Origin: Mesorhizobium comanense
GTDB taxonomy: Bacteria > Pseudomonadota > Alphaproteobacteria > Rhizobiales > Rhizobiaceae
DNA: 64,000 bases
NCBI RefSeq assembly: GCF_005503535.1
Contig: NZ_SCNN01000021.1
Span: 1 to 64,000, forward strand
Reading direction: 5' to 3'
Below the pieces are notes generated by a model. It did no database searches. It was given only the letters and a program-made list of their open reading frames with translations, and had not been told where the DNA came from. Of this stretch, positions 8,223 to 17,191 are shown piece by piece. A program made the position numbers and the translations under genes. The first letter of the stretch is position 1. Each line of letters begins with the position of its first letter.

Positions 8223-10580
8223 ATGGAGTCAGAAACCCTGCTCACCACCACGCACTGGGGGACCTACGAAATCGGTGCCAGAAATGGCCGGCTCGTCAGT
8301 GTCGAGCCATGGAGCGGCGATCCCGATCCTTCACCGATCGGACGGTCGATGCTGGGCACCGTGCAAGGCGACCTGCGCGTTTCCCGTCCGGCCGTCAGGC
8401 GCGGCTGGCTGGAGGGAGACAGGTCGGGTGATGGCAGGCGCGGTGGCGAGGTTTTCGTCGAGGTTTCCTGGGAAACCGCCCTGGATATCGTAGCAGGCGA
8501 ACTGGGCCGCGTTCGCGCTGAACATGGCAACAGCGCGATCTATGCGGGTTCCTACGGATGGGCGAGCGCAGGGCGCTTTCACCATGCGCAAAGCCAGGTC
8601 CATCGATTCCTCAACACCATAGGCGGCTACACAGGCTCGGTGCTGAGCTATTCCTATGGCGCCGCCGAGATCATCCTGCCGCATGTGCTCGGCAGCACCG
8701 ACGGGCTGACCGGCAACCACTCGACCTGGGACGGCATCGAAGAGCATAGCGAATTGATCGTGGCCTTCGGCGGGCTGCCCTGGCGCAACGCCCAGGTGCA
8801 GGGCGGCGGGTCGGCCCGGCACGAAGCGATGGCTGCACTGCAGAAAGCCATCGGCAACGGTGCGCGGCTGATCAATATTTCGCCGGTACGCGACGACGCG
8901 CCGCGCGAGGTCGAGACCGAATGGCTGCCGCTTCGGCCGAACAGCGACACCGCCCTGATGCTGGCCTTGTGCCATGTGCTCATCGGCGAAGGCCTTCACG
9001 ATGAAGCATTCCTGGAGCGGTATTGCATCGGCTTCGAGGCGGTCCGGGCGTATGTCATGGGCGAGACCGATGGCCGGCCGAAAACCCCTGCATGGGCCGC
9101 AGGCCTGACTGGCATGGCCGAGATCGGGATCGTCGCACTGGCCCGGGCAATGGCTTCGAAGCGCACCATGCTGATGGTGAGCTGGTCCCTTCAACGCGCC
9201 GACCATGGTGAACAGCCCTACTGGGCAGCGATCACGTTGGCCGCCCTGCTCGGCCAGATCGGATTGTCGGGCGGCGGGCTTGGCTTCGGCTATTCCTCGA
9301 CAAATGGCGCCGGACGGCCGGAAATGGGTTTCCGCTGGTCGTCGCTGCCCCAGGGCAGGAATCCGGTGAAGCACTTCATCCCTGTCGCGCGCATGGCTGA
9401 CATGCTGCTCGATCCTGGCGGCTCGTTCGACTTCAACGGCGCCGCGATGACTTATCCTGATATCAGGCTGGTCTATTGGGCCGGCGGCAATCCGTTCCAC
9501 CACCACCAGGACCTCAACCGCCTCGTCGAGGCCTGGCAACGCCCCGAAACGGTCATCGTCCACGAGCCTTTCTGGACCGCGACCGCGCGCCATGCCGACA
9601 TCGTGCTGCCGGTCACCACGCCGCTGGAACGAAACGACCTGGCTTTCTCGAACCGCGAAAACCTCGTGGTCGCCATGAAGCAGGCGATCGAACCGGTCGG
9701 GGAAGCGCGCGACGATTTCAGCATTTTCGCCGGCCTGTCGCATCGGCTGGGCACCAGCGAAGCCTTCACGGAAGGACGCGATGCCGACGCCTGGATTCGG
9801 CTGCTCTACGCGCAGGCCAGGGAGAATGCCGCGGCAGCCGGAGTCGAAATGCCCTCCTTCGCCCGTTTCTGGCAGGACGGCCACGCCGATCTCGTGCGCC
9901 AGGTGACGTCGCAGACCTTGCTGGGCGCTTTCCGTGCCGATCCGCAGCGGCATCGGCTGGCGACACCTTCGGGCCGCATAGAGCTGTTTTCCGCGACGAT
10001 CGCCTCCTTCGGCTATGACGACTGCCCGGGCCACGCCGTATGGCGGGAACCCCGGGAATGGCTGGGCAGCGATCTTGCCAGCCGCTTCCCGCTGCATCTT
10101 TTGTCGCCCCAGCCCGCCGACAAGCTGCACAGCCAGTATGATCACGGCTCGGTCAGCCGCGCCGGCAAGGTGTCGGGCCGCGCGCCCTTGTGGATCAGTC
10201 TGCAGGACGCGGCCGCGCGCGGCATCACCGACGGTGCGGTGGTGCGCGTGTTCAACGAGCGCGGCGCATGCCTGGCGGGCGCGGTGCTGACCGACGGCCT
10301 TGTCCCCGGCGTGATCCAGCTGCCGACCGGTGCATGGTTTGACCCGACCGAGCCGGGATACCCGAACAGCCTAGAAAAGCATGGCAATCCGAATGTGCTG
10401 ACGCCCGACCGCGGGACCTCGCGCCTTGCCCAGTCGCCGACCTGCAATTCGACGCTGGTCGAGGTTTCGCTTTTCGAAGGCGAGATTCCCCGGGTGACAG
10501 CATTTGATCCGCCTGCCACAGTGCGTTCAGCAAACGTGCCCGGCATATCCGAGCCACAGCCCCAGCATAAGGAGGCTTAG
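8223..10580 (+). CDS. molybdopterin-dependent oxidoreductase, BisC/TorZ-like S- or N-oxide reductase
   Basis: The 785-residue protein is a bis-MGD enzyme of the DMSO-reductase family. The N-terminus (TTTHWGTYEIGARNGR) lacks an iron-sulfur motif and any signal peptide, so it should be cytoplasmic like biotin-sulfoxide reductase. GSYGWASAGRFHHAQ contains the probable molybdenum-ligand serine, S115, in the position typical of S/N-oxide reductases. Further family blocks are SWSLQRADHGEQP and the C-terminal cofactor-binding beta-barrel domain (PQPADKLHSQYDHG and WISLQDAAARGI). It lies inside an ABC-transporter operon, between the binding protein and the permeases, so it may reduce an imported sulfoxide or N-oxide. 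An earlier start is possible, but the ATG at 8223 fits the family N-terminus. Confidence 0.82.
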   Translation: MESETLLTTTHWGTYEIGARNGRLVSVEPWSGDPDPSPIGRSMLGTVQGDLRVSRPAVRRGWLEGDRSGDGRRGGEVFVEVSWETALDIVAGELGRVRAEHGNSAIYAGSYGWASAGRFHHAQSQVHRFLNTIGGYTGSVLSYSYGAAEIILPHVLGSTDGLTGNHSTWDGIEEHSELIVAFGGLPWRNAQVQGGGSARHEAMAALQKAIGNGARLINISPVRDDAPREVETEWLPLRPNSDTALMLALCHVLIGEGLHDEAFLERYCIGFEAVRAYVMGETDGRPKTPAWAAGLTGMAEIGIVALARAMASKRTMLMVSWSLQRADHGEQPYWAAITLAALLGQIGLSGGGLGFGYSSTNGAGRPEMGFRWSSLPQGRNPVKHFIPVARMADMLLDPGGSFDFNGAAMTYPDIRLVYWAGGNPFHHHQDLNRLVEAWQRPETVIVHEPFWTATARHADIVLPVTTPLERNDLAFSNRENLVVAMKQAIEPVGEARDDFSIFAGLSHRLGTSEAFTEGRDADAWIRLLYAQARENAAAAGVEMPSFARFWQDGHADLVRQVTSQTLLGAFRADPQRHRLATPSGRIELFSATIASFGYDDCPGHAVWREPREWLGSDLASRFPLHLLSPQPADKLHSQYDHGSVSRAGKVSGRAPLWISLQDAAARGITDGAVVRVFNERGACLAGAVLTDGLVPGVIQLPTGAWFDPTEPGYPNSLEKHGNPNVLTPDRGTSRLAQSPTCNSTLVEVSLFEGEIPRVTAFDPPATVRSANVPGISEPQPQHKEA

Positions 10581-10582
10581 CC

Positions 10583-11536
10583 ATTCTCTCCTTCTTTGTC
10601 CGGCGTATCTCGCTGTCTCTTGTGACGCTTTTCCTGCTGAGCGTGATGGTGTTTCTCGGCGGTCAGGTTCTGCCGGGCAATGTGGGTCGGGCGATCCTGG
10701 GGCCGTTCGCCGACCAGCGCGCGGTCGACGCGCTCAATCATTCGCTGGGCGTCGATCGCCCGCTCCTGGTGCAGTACTGGAGCTGGATCTCCAACTTCGT
10801 CCAGGGCGACATGGGCACGTCCTACATCTTCCGCTCGCCGGTGGCGCCCTTCGTCATCGACGCGCTCGGCAATTCGCTGAAGTTGGCGGCGGTTGCCTTC
10901 GTGCTGGTGGTGCCGATCGGCATTCTGGGCGGTGTCGTGGCAGCCCTCAACCTCAACCGGCCACTCGACCGCATCATCAGCCTGGGCGGCCTGTCGGTGA
11001 CGGTGCTGCCCGAATTCGTCACCGGCATCATCCTCATCCTGATCTTCGGCGTCTGGCTGCGCTGGCTGCCGATCTCGGCCGCATGGCCCAAGGATGCCGG
11101 CTTCTTCACCCAGCTCTACTACCTGATCCTGCCGGCCCTGCCGCTGTTCCTGGTGCTGTTCGGCTATATCGCGCGCATGGCCCGCTCCGGCATGATCGAG
11201 GCGCTCGATTCCGACTATACGAGAACCGCGGTGCTCAAGGGCCTGCCCTGGCGCACCGTGATCTGGCGCCATGTGCTGCGCAATGCGCTGATGCCGACCA
11301 TCACCGTCATCGCCACCCAGACCGGCTATCTCATCGGCGGCCTCGTCGTCATCGAGACGCTGTTCCGCTACCAGGGCATTGGCTCGCTGATCTTCACCGC
11401 CGCGCGCGGCAAGGATTTCCCGATGCTGGAATCCGGCATCCTGACCATCGGCATCGTCTATGCGGTGGCTACATTGATCGCCGACTTCCTCTATTCGGTG
11501 CTCAATCCACGCATTCGGCTGGGAGCAGAACAATGA
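10583..11536 (+). CDS. ABC transporter permease, DppB-like, apparently starting at ATT
   Basis: This inner-membrane permease of the peptide/nickel family has the usual N-terminal RRISLSLVTLFLLSVMVF membrane segment, a periplasmic loop, five further helices and the EAA-type loop near ALDSDYTRTAVLKGLPW. The first ATG or GTG in frame (GTG 10622) would cut away half of the first transmembrane helix. Reading upstream gives (M)LSFFVRRISLSLV, the normal family N-terminus, beginning at ATT 10583. An ideal Shine-Dalgarno, AAGGAGG at 10569-10575, lies seven bases before it and two bases separate it from the preceding stop. I therefore place the start at ATT (317 residues). The last bases overlap the next gene as ATGA. 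Confidence 0.8.
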   Translation: MLSFFVRRISLSLVTLFLLSVMVFLGGQVLPGNVGRAILGPFADQRAVDALNHSLGVDRPLLVQYWSWISNFVQGDMGTSYIFRSPVAPFVIDALGNSLKLAAVAFVLVVPIGILGGVVAALNLNRPLDRIISLGGLSVTVLPEFVTGIILILIFGVWLRWLPISAAWPKDAGFFTQLYYLILPALPLFLVLFGYIARMARSGMIEALDSDYTRTAVLKGLPWRTVIWRHVLRNALMPTITVIATQTGYLIGGLVVIETLFRYQGIGSLIFTAARGKDFPMLESGILTIGIVYAVATLIADFLYSVLNPRIRLGAEQ

Positions 11537-12408
11537 GCGCCGTGCAGACCACCTCCGCGCCGGACGACACGCGCAGGCGCGGCCCGCTGGCCGAAGTCGT
11601 CTTCTCGTTGCTGCGCTCACGCACCTTCCTGGTCGGCATCGCCATCGTGCTGTTCTGGGTCGTCTGCGCCTTCTTCGGCGAGCACTTCGCGCCTTACGAT
11701 CCGCTTGCCGACGACATCATCAACGCGCTCTCGCCGCCGTCCTCCGAACACTGGTTCGGCACCGACCAGATCGGCCGCGACGTCTTCTCGCGCGTCATCG
11801 TCGGCTCGCGCGACATTCTCACCGTCGCCCCTCTGGCAACATTGCTCGCCACCGTCGCCGGCACCGCGCTCGGACTGCTCACCGGCTACTTCAGAGGCAT
11901 CGTCGACGATATCGTCAGCCGCATCCTGGAAGCCTTCATGGCCATCCCCGTCGTCATCGTGGCGCTGCTGGCCATCGTCGCGCTCGGCACCTCCAAGACC
12001 ACCGTCATCATCGTCATCGGTCTCAGCTTCGCGCCGATCATCGCGCGCACGGTGCGCTCGGCGGTGCTGGCCGAGCGCGAGCTCGACTATGTCGCGGCCG
12101 CCCAGCTCAGGCACGAAAGCGCCTTCCACACCATGTTCGTGGAGATCCTGCCCAATGTCATCCCGCCCATCCTGGTCGAGACCACGGTGCGGCTGGGCTA
12201 TGCCATCTTCGCCGTCGCCACGCTCTCCTTCATGGGCTTCGGCATCCAGCCGCCATCACCGGACTGGGGCCTTTCGATCTCCTCGAACTACGGCATGATC
12301 GGCGGCGGCTTCTGGTGGACGGTGCTGTTCGACGCGCTCGCCATCGCCTCGCTGGTGATCGGCGTCAACCTGGCCGCCGATGGTGTTCATGGAGCCTTCA
12401 ATGACTGA
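11533..12408 (+). CDS. ABC transporter permease, DppC-like
   Basis: The 291-residue protein is the second integral-membrane subunit of the peptide-type importer. It has the N-terminal helix of the OppC/DppC family, the FGTDQIGRDVFSRVIVGSR block that precedes the permease core, five more helices and the EAA loop at RELDYVAAAQLRHESAFHTMFVEILPN. Length is typical. Its ATG overlaps the stop of the preceding permease (ATGA) and its own stop overlaps the start of the ATPase gene, indicating translational coupling across the three genes. Confidence 0.9.
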   Translation: MSAVQTTSAPDDTRRRGPLAEVVFSLLRSRTFLVGIAIVLFWVVCAFFGEHFAPYDPLADDIINALSPPSSEHWFGTDQIGRDVFSRVIVGSRDILTVAPLATLLATVAGTALGLLTGYFRGIVDDIVSRILEAFMAIPVVIVALLAIVALGTSKTTVIIVIGLSFAPIIARTVRSAVLAERELDYVAAAQLRHESAFHTMFVEILPNVIPPILVETTVRLGYAIFAVATLSFMGFGIQPPSPDWGLSISSNYGMIGGGFWWTVLFDALAIASLVIGVNLAADGVHGAFND

Positions 12409-14488
12409 ACCCGCCAAGGCCCAGAGCGCCAAGACACGAGGCACGAAGACACCCAACGCGAACGCAAGGAACGCGCTTGAACTCAACGACCTGTCGGTGG
12501 CCTACCGTGTCGGCGGCCGCGACCGGGCGGTGCTGCGCAATCTCAGCCTCACCATCGGCCAGGGCGAAGCCTATGGGCTGGTCGGCGAATCCGGCTGCGG
12601 CAAGTCGACGGCGGCACTCGCCGTGGTGCGCTATCTCCCGCGCAACGGCTCGATATCAGGCGGGGCGATCGCGCTCGACGGCCAGGACGTCATGAAGCTC
12701 GATGCCGAGGCGCTCAGGCGGGCGCGCGCGACAAGCGTCTCCATGGTCTACCAGGATCCCGGCAAGGCGCTGAACCCCTCCATCCGCATCGGCCGGCAGC
12801 TGACCGAGATCTTCGAGCTTGCCGGCATATCAGGCAAGGCGGCGGAAGACCGCGCCATCGCCATGCTGAACCGGGTACGCATCTCCGACCCGCCAAGCGT
12901 GATGCAGCGCTACCCGCATCAGCTGTCGGGCGGCATGCAGCAGCGCGTGGCGATCGCCATGGCGCTGGCCAACGACCCCACCATGCTGATCCTGGACGAG
13001 CCAACCACCGGCCTCGACGCGACCGTCGAGGCCGAGGTGCTCGACCTCATCGCCCAGCTGCGGCAGGAACTCTCGGCCTCGATCCTGTTCATCAGCCACA
13101 ACCTCGCCGTCGTCTCCCACATGTGCGACCGTGTCGGCGTGCTCTATGCCGGCATGCTGGTGGAGGAAGGTCCGACCGAAGTCGTCTTCAACGATCCGCG
13201 CCACCCCTATACGGTGGCACTGCTGCGCTGCCTGCCGCGCGGCGGCCAGCGCAAGGATCAGGGCCGGCTCGACACCATCCCCGGCTTCCTGCCCGGCATC
13301 GGCGCCGTCATCAAGGGTTGTGCCTTCGCCGACCGCTGCGCGCTCGCCGACGAGCGCTGCCGAACCGAATTGCCACCGCTCTACGAATTGAGCGACGAAC
13401 GCGGAGCACGACTGTCGCGCTGCCACCATCACGACAAGGCGCAGGCCCTGCCGCGCGCCACGCCGAGCGAGGTGGCGACGCCACCCAAGCCCGTTGCCCA
13501 GCCCGTGCTGCGCGTGGCCGGCCTGAACAAGACCTATGCCAGCCATGGCCATCCCCTGCGCGCGGTCAAGGATGTCTCGCTCGATCTCAGGCCCGGCGAG
13601 ACGCTCGGCCTTGTCGGCGAATCCGGCAGCGGCAAGACCACCTTCGCCCGGCTGCTGCTCGGCCTGGTGCCGCCCGATGACGGCGGCACCATCGAGCTCG
13701 AGGGCAAGGCGCTGGCGCCGAAGCTGGAGAACCGTGGCGACGACCAGGTCAAGGCGATGCAGATCGTCTTCCAGAACCCGGACTCCGCGCTCAACCGCTC
13801 GCATTCGATCCGCCATCTGCTGAGCCGCGCTCTCAAGCGCCTTGCCGGCCTCTCGGGCAAGGCGCTGGAGACACGCCTCGAAGACCTGGTGCGCTCGGTG
13901 CGGCTCACCGACCGGCATCTGGCGGTCAAGCCGCGCCAGCTGTCGGGCGGGCTGAAGCAGCGCGTCGCCATCGCGCGCGCCTTCGCCGGCGATCCGCGCA
14001 TCGTCGTCTGCGACGAGCCGACCTCGGCCCTCGACGTCTCCGTCCAGGCCGCCATCCTCAACCTGCTCGCCGATCTGCAGGCCAAGGAAGACGTCAGCTA
14101 CATCTTCATCTCGCACGACCTCGGCGTGGTGCGGTACCTCTCCGACAAGATCGCCGTGCTCTATCTCGGCCGCATCATGGAGCTCGGGCCCTCGGAAGCC
14201 GTCTTCTCAGGGCCGCATCATCCCTACACCGAGGCGCTGCTGTCGGCCGTGCCCAAGCTCGACCAGACCGGGACGACGCGCATCCGTCTCGACGGCGAGA
14301 TCCCCAGCGCCGTCAACCCGCCATCGGGCTGCGTCTTCCACACGCGCTGCCCGCGCAAGATCGGACCGATCTGCGAGCAGCAGGAGCCGCCACTCGCCGA
14401 AGCACAACCCGGTCACGCCATCCGATGCCATATCCCCTATGACGAACTGGCGAGGCTGCAGAAGGCCAGCGTGGCCGAACTGGCCTGA
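12401..14488 (+). CDS. dual ABC ATPase of a peptide-type importer (fused DppD-DppF)
   Basis: The 695-residue protein carries two complete nucleotide-binding domains. The first has Walker A GESGCGKST at residues 62-70 and signature LSGGMQQR; the second has Walker A GESGSGKTT at 406-414 and signature LSGGLKQR. Each is followed by the peptide-transporter C-terminal region with cysteines (GCAFADRCALADERC and GCVFHTRCPRKIG). The fused form is common in rhizobia (YejF/GsiA-like). The ATG at 12401 has GGAG six bases upstream and overlaps the previous stop. It is the last gene of the operon and converges with the LysR gene. Confidence 0.92.
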   Translation: MTEPAKAQSAKTRGTKTPNANARNALELNDLSVAYRVGGRDRAVLRNLSLTIGQGEAYGLVGESGCGKSTAALAVVRYLPRNGSISGGAIALDGQDVMKLDAEALRRARATSVSMVYQDPGKALNPSIRIGRQLTEIFELAGISGKAAEDRAIAMLNRVRISDPPSVMQRYPHQLSGGMQQRVAIAMALANDPTMLILDEPTTGLDATVEAEVLDLIAQLRQELSASILFISHNLAVVSHMCDRVGVLYAGMLVEEGPTEVVFNDPRHPYTVALLRCLPRGGQRKDQGRLDTIPGFLPGIGAVIKGCAFADRCALADERCRTELPPLYELSDERGARLSRCHHHDKAQALPRATPSEVATPPKPVAQPVLRVAGLNKTYASHGHPLRAVKDVSLDLRPGETLGLVGESGSGKTTFARLLLGLVPPDDGGTIELEGKALAPKLENRGDDQVKAMQIVFQNPDSALNRSHSIRHLLSRALKRLAGLSGKALETRLEDLVRSVRLTDRHLAVKPRQLSGGLKQRVAIARAFAGDPRIVVCDEPTSALDVSVQAAILNLLADLQAKEDVSYIFISHDLGVVRYLSDKIAVLYLGRIMELGPSEAVFSGPHHPYTEALLSAVPKLDQTGTTRIRLDGEIPSAVNPPSGCVFHTRCPRKIGPICEQQEPPLAEAQPGHAIRCHIPYDELARLQKASVAELA

Positions 14489-14499
14489 GACATCGTTGA

Positions 14500-14542
14500 T
14501 CCCTCGGCTTGCCGGTCACGTCAGGCCGGCCATGCCGAGGGA
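14500..14542. terminator. inverted repeat between convergent genes
   Basis: TCCCTCGGC at 14500-14508 pairs with GCCGAGGGA at 14534-14542, and the interior CCGG blocks can extend the stem. It overlaps the 3' end of the LysR gene and lies just past the ATPase stop, so it could act as a terminator in both directions. There is no T tract. Confidence 0.35.
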
Positions 14543-15418
14543 CCGGTCCCCTTCCGAAAAGCCCTGATCATCGGTCCAGTCCGAGGCCAGCTTGCGCAGC
14601 CCGGTCAGGGCGACGTCGAGCACGTCGGACGAGACCGGGTTCGCGGGATAGGCAAGGTAGATGGGCCGCTGGAAAACCGGCGTGTCCGCAACGCGCCTCA
14701 TCTCGCCGCGCTCTATGTGGCCGCTGACAGCGCTGAGCGGCAGATAGGCGGCGGCATTCTGTGACAGCACATGCTGCAACCCGATGAAAACCAGTCCCGC
14801 CGAAAGCGCCGGTTTGACCATGCCGGCGAATGCGCGGTCATGCTCGATGCGGAATTCCAGGCCCCAGTCCATCAGTATGTAGTTTTCGGCCCATGGCCTG
14901 GTCTGCCCGGCATGCTGGACGAGCACGACCTGATCGACCGCAAATGTCTCGTAGACGATGCCGGGATGCGGCCGGGGCAGATAGAGAATGCAGATGTCCA
15001 GCAGGCCCTCGGCGAGTTGGTCGATCGCCTGATCGGGGTAACTTCCCTCCAGCCGCAGCGCCACGTTCGGCCGCCTGGCGCGCATCCATTCGACCCATGG
15101 CGAGGTGACGCGCTCCCAGAGATAGGCTGGCGCGGTGAAGCGCAGCAGCGTTTCATAGCCATCGGGAACAGCGATATCCTGCCTCGACTGTTCCCAGGTA
15201 CGAGTGATCGAGGCGGCATGCGGCAGGAATTGGCGGCCGGCCGGCGTCAGCGTGACGCCGTCGCGGTCGCGCACGAACAGACGGCGTCCCAGCTGCTCCT
15301 CGAGACCGCGGATCCGGGCGCTGACGGTAGACTGCGCCAGATTGAGCCTATGGGCGGCGACGGTGAAGGAGCCATGCTCGGCGACTTCGAGGAAGCTGCG
15401 CAGGTTTTCGGTATCCAT
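14516..15418 (-). CDS. LysR-family transcriptional regulator
   Basis: The 300-residue protein starts MDTENLRSFLEVAEHGSFTVAAHRLNLAQSTVSARI, a standard LysR winged helix-turn-helix. The substrate-binding domain starts near residue 90. It is transcribed divergently from the second binding protein (15534), and a T-N11-A palindrome lies in the 115-bp gap. It therefore probably controls that gene and the DUF427 gene, and perhaps the convergent transporter operon. The inducer is unknown. Confidence 0.9.
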   Translation of the reverse strand: MDTENLRSFLEVAEHGSFTVAAHRLNLAQSTVSARIRGLEEQLGRRLFVRDRDGVTLTPAGRQFLPHAASITRTWEQSRQDIAVPDGYETLLRFTAPAYLWERVTSPWVEWMRARRPNVALRLEGSYPDQAIDQLAEGLLDICILYLPRPHPGIVYETFAVDQVVLVQHAGQTRPWAENYILMDWGLEFRIEHDRAFAGMVKPALSAGLVFIGLQHVLSQNAAAYLPLSAVSGHIERGEMRRVADTPVFQRPIYLAYPANPVSSDVLDVALTGLRKLASDWTDDQGFSEGDRSLGMAGLT

Positions 15419-15435
15419 GCCCCACCCCCTCAGGT

Positions 15436-15450
15436 ATCGAAAATTTCGAT
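15436..15450. promoter_or_regulatory. candidate LysR-binding site (T-N11-A palindrome)
   Basis: ATCGAAAATTTCGAT is a perfect 7-1-7 inverted repeat and contains the T-N11-A signature of LysR boxes. It lies 18 bp before the LysR start and about 85 bp before the divergent binding-protein gene, a normal position for a site that serves both. Confidence 0.55.
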
Positions 15451-15533
15451 GGCGGCCAGCAAAAAATATCGCTTTTCGGCGACGGTCAACAATGGCCTAG
15501 TCTGCCCACCCGCGACAAGCAAGGAATGCCGCC

Positions 15534-17189
15534 ATGCCAAAGCGTTTCAGCGTCATCGACACCGTCCGTAGAAATCTCGGCCAAATCGAAAATTCCGCTA
15601 TCGACGAATTGCTGGCGGGCCGGATCGGCCGCCGCGATTTCCTGCGCCATGGCAGCGTACTGGGCCTGTCGCTGCCCTTGCTCGGCGGCATCGTCGGCGC
15701 AGCCGGCCTCGGCGCCGGGCCGGCCCGAGCCGAAGGCAAGCCAGGCGGCACCGTGCGCGCCGGCGTCGCCACGCCTGGCGGCGCCATCGATCCCGTCACC
15801 TTCTACGACAGCGGCAGCTACCAGCTGGTCTTCCAGACCGCCGAATTCCTGTGCGTGACACAGCCCGACCTGACGCTGAAGCCGGTGCTGGCGGAGAGCT
15901 GGTCGCCGAACGAGGACGGCAGCGTCTGGACCTTCAAGCTGCGCAAGGGCGTGAAATTTCACAATGGCGAGGACTTCAAGGCCGACGACGTCGTCGCGAC
16001 CTTCGACCGGCTGGCCGACCCGGACGGCGCCTCGAACGCGCTTTCAGTTTTCAAGGGGCTGCTGTCGAAGGGCGGCACGCGCAAGGTCGACGAACACACC
16101 GTCGCCTTCCATCTCGATGCGCCGAACGGCAGCTTTCCCTATTCGGTGTCGATCGACAATTACAACGCCGTCATCCTGCCGGCGAGCTACAAGGGCGACT
16201 ACGAGAAGACCTTCGAGGGCACCGGACCTTTCCGGCTGGAAAGTTACACGCCGAAGGTCGGCGCCACCTTCGTGCGCAACCCGGATTACTGGGGCGAGAA
16301 GGCCCTGCCCGACCGGCTCGAATTCAAGTTCTACGGCGACGTGCAGCCGCGCATCCTGGCGCTGCAGGCGGGCGAAGTCGACATTCTCGACGCGGTGCCG
16401 CTCGATGTCAGCCAGGTGGTGCTCAACAGCCCCGACATCACCGTGCTGCGGGTCGCCTCGACCGCGCACCGGCAGCTTCACATGCGCTGCGACATGGCGC
16501 CTTTCACCGACAAGCGCGTGCGCCAGGCGCTGGCGCTGTCGATCGACCGCTCGAAGCTGGTCGACGGCCTGTGCCGCGGCATGGCGGCGACTGGCAATGA
16601 CAGCCCGTTCGCGCCCGCCTTCCCGGCGACCGACAAGTCGGTGCCGCAGCGCGCTCAGGACATCGCCAAGGCAAAGCAGCTGATGGAAGCGGCGGGGTTT
16701 GCCGACGGCTTCGACATCACGCTGACGACGCTGCGCTATTCCGACATTCCTGGATACGCGCAGCTGTTCCAGAACTTCGCCAAGGAGATCGGCGCGCGCA
16801 TCTCGCTCAACATCGAGGACCAGGACAAATATTACGGCAAGGCGGTGTTCGGCCAGTCGGACTGGCTGGACAGCCCGCTCGGCATCACCGACTACGCGCA
16901 TCGCAGCGTGCCCAATGTCTTCCTGAAGAGTCCGCTGATCAGCGATGGCCCCTGGAACGCCGCGCATTTCAAGAACCAGGCCTATGACGGCATGGTCAAC
17001 AGCTATCTGAAAGCGCTCGACATCGGCGCGCAGCGCACGGCCGCGTCCGACATCCAGAAACTGCTGCTCGACGAGACGCCGGTGATCTTCAGCTACTTCC
17101 CGGATCTCTTGGTTCCCGTGCGCAAGAATGTCAGCGGCCTGCCGCCAATCGCTGCGGGGCTGCTGCTCGACCGGGTTTCGATAGGCTGA
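15534..17189 (+). CDS. second Tat-exported ABC substrate-binding protein, paralogue of the one at 6431
   Basis: The 551-residue protein matches the 6431 binding protein almost end to end. Shared stretches include the leader pattern RRDFLRHGSVLGLSLPLLG, FKLRKGVKFHNG, PNGSFPYSVSIDNYNAVILPASYKGDYEK and the DETPVIF.YF ending. The twin-arginine motif is GRRDFLRHG at residues 32-40. No permease or ATPase accompanies it, so it probably delivers a related ligand to the DppBC-like permease encoded at 10583-14488. It is divergent from a LysR gene and only two bases separate it from the DUF427 gene downstream. Confidence 0.88.
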   Translation: MPKRFSVIDTVRRNLGQIENSAIDELLAGRIGRRDFLRHGSVLGLSLPLLGGIVGAAGLGAGPARAEGKPGGTVRAGVATPGGAIDPVTFYDSGSYQLVFQTAEFLCVTQPDLTLKPVLAESWSPNEDGSVWTFKLRKGVKFHNGEDFKADDVVATFDRLADPDGASNALSVFKGLLSKGGTRKVDEHTVAFHLDAPNGSFPYSVSIDNYNAVILPASYKGDYEKTFEGTGPFRLESYTPKVGATFVRNPDYWGEKALPDRLEFKFYGDVQPRILALQAGEVDILDAVPLDVSQVVLNSPDITVLRVASTAHRQLHMRCDMAPFTDKRVRQALALSIDRSKLVDGLCRGMAATGNDSPFAPAFPATDKSVPQRAQDIAKAKQLMEAAGFADGFDITLTTLRYSDIPGYAQLFQNFAKEIGARISLNIEDQDKYYGKAVFGQSDWLDSPLGITDYAHRSVPNVFLKSPLISDGPWNAAHFKNQAYDGMVNSYLKALDIGAQRTAASDIQKLLLDETPVIFSYFPDLLVPVRKNVSGLPPIAAGLLLDRVSIG

Positions 17190-17191
17190 TC

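Noticed and set aside
8223..10580. Molybdoenzyme as the TMAO reductase of the methylamine cluster
   Set aside because: It lies in a different operon about 12 kb away with its own ABC importer and lacks the periplasmic signal of TorA; a link to TMAO is possible but unsupported.
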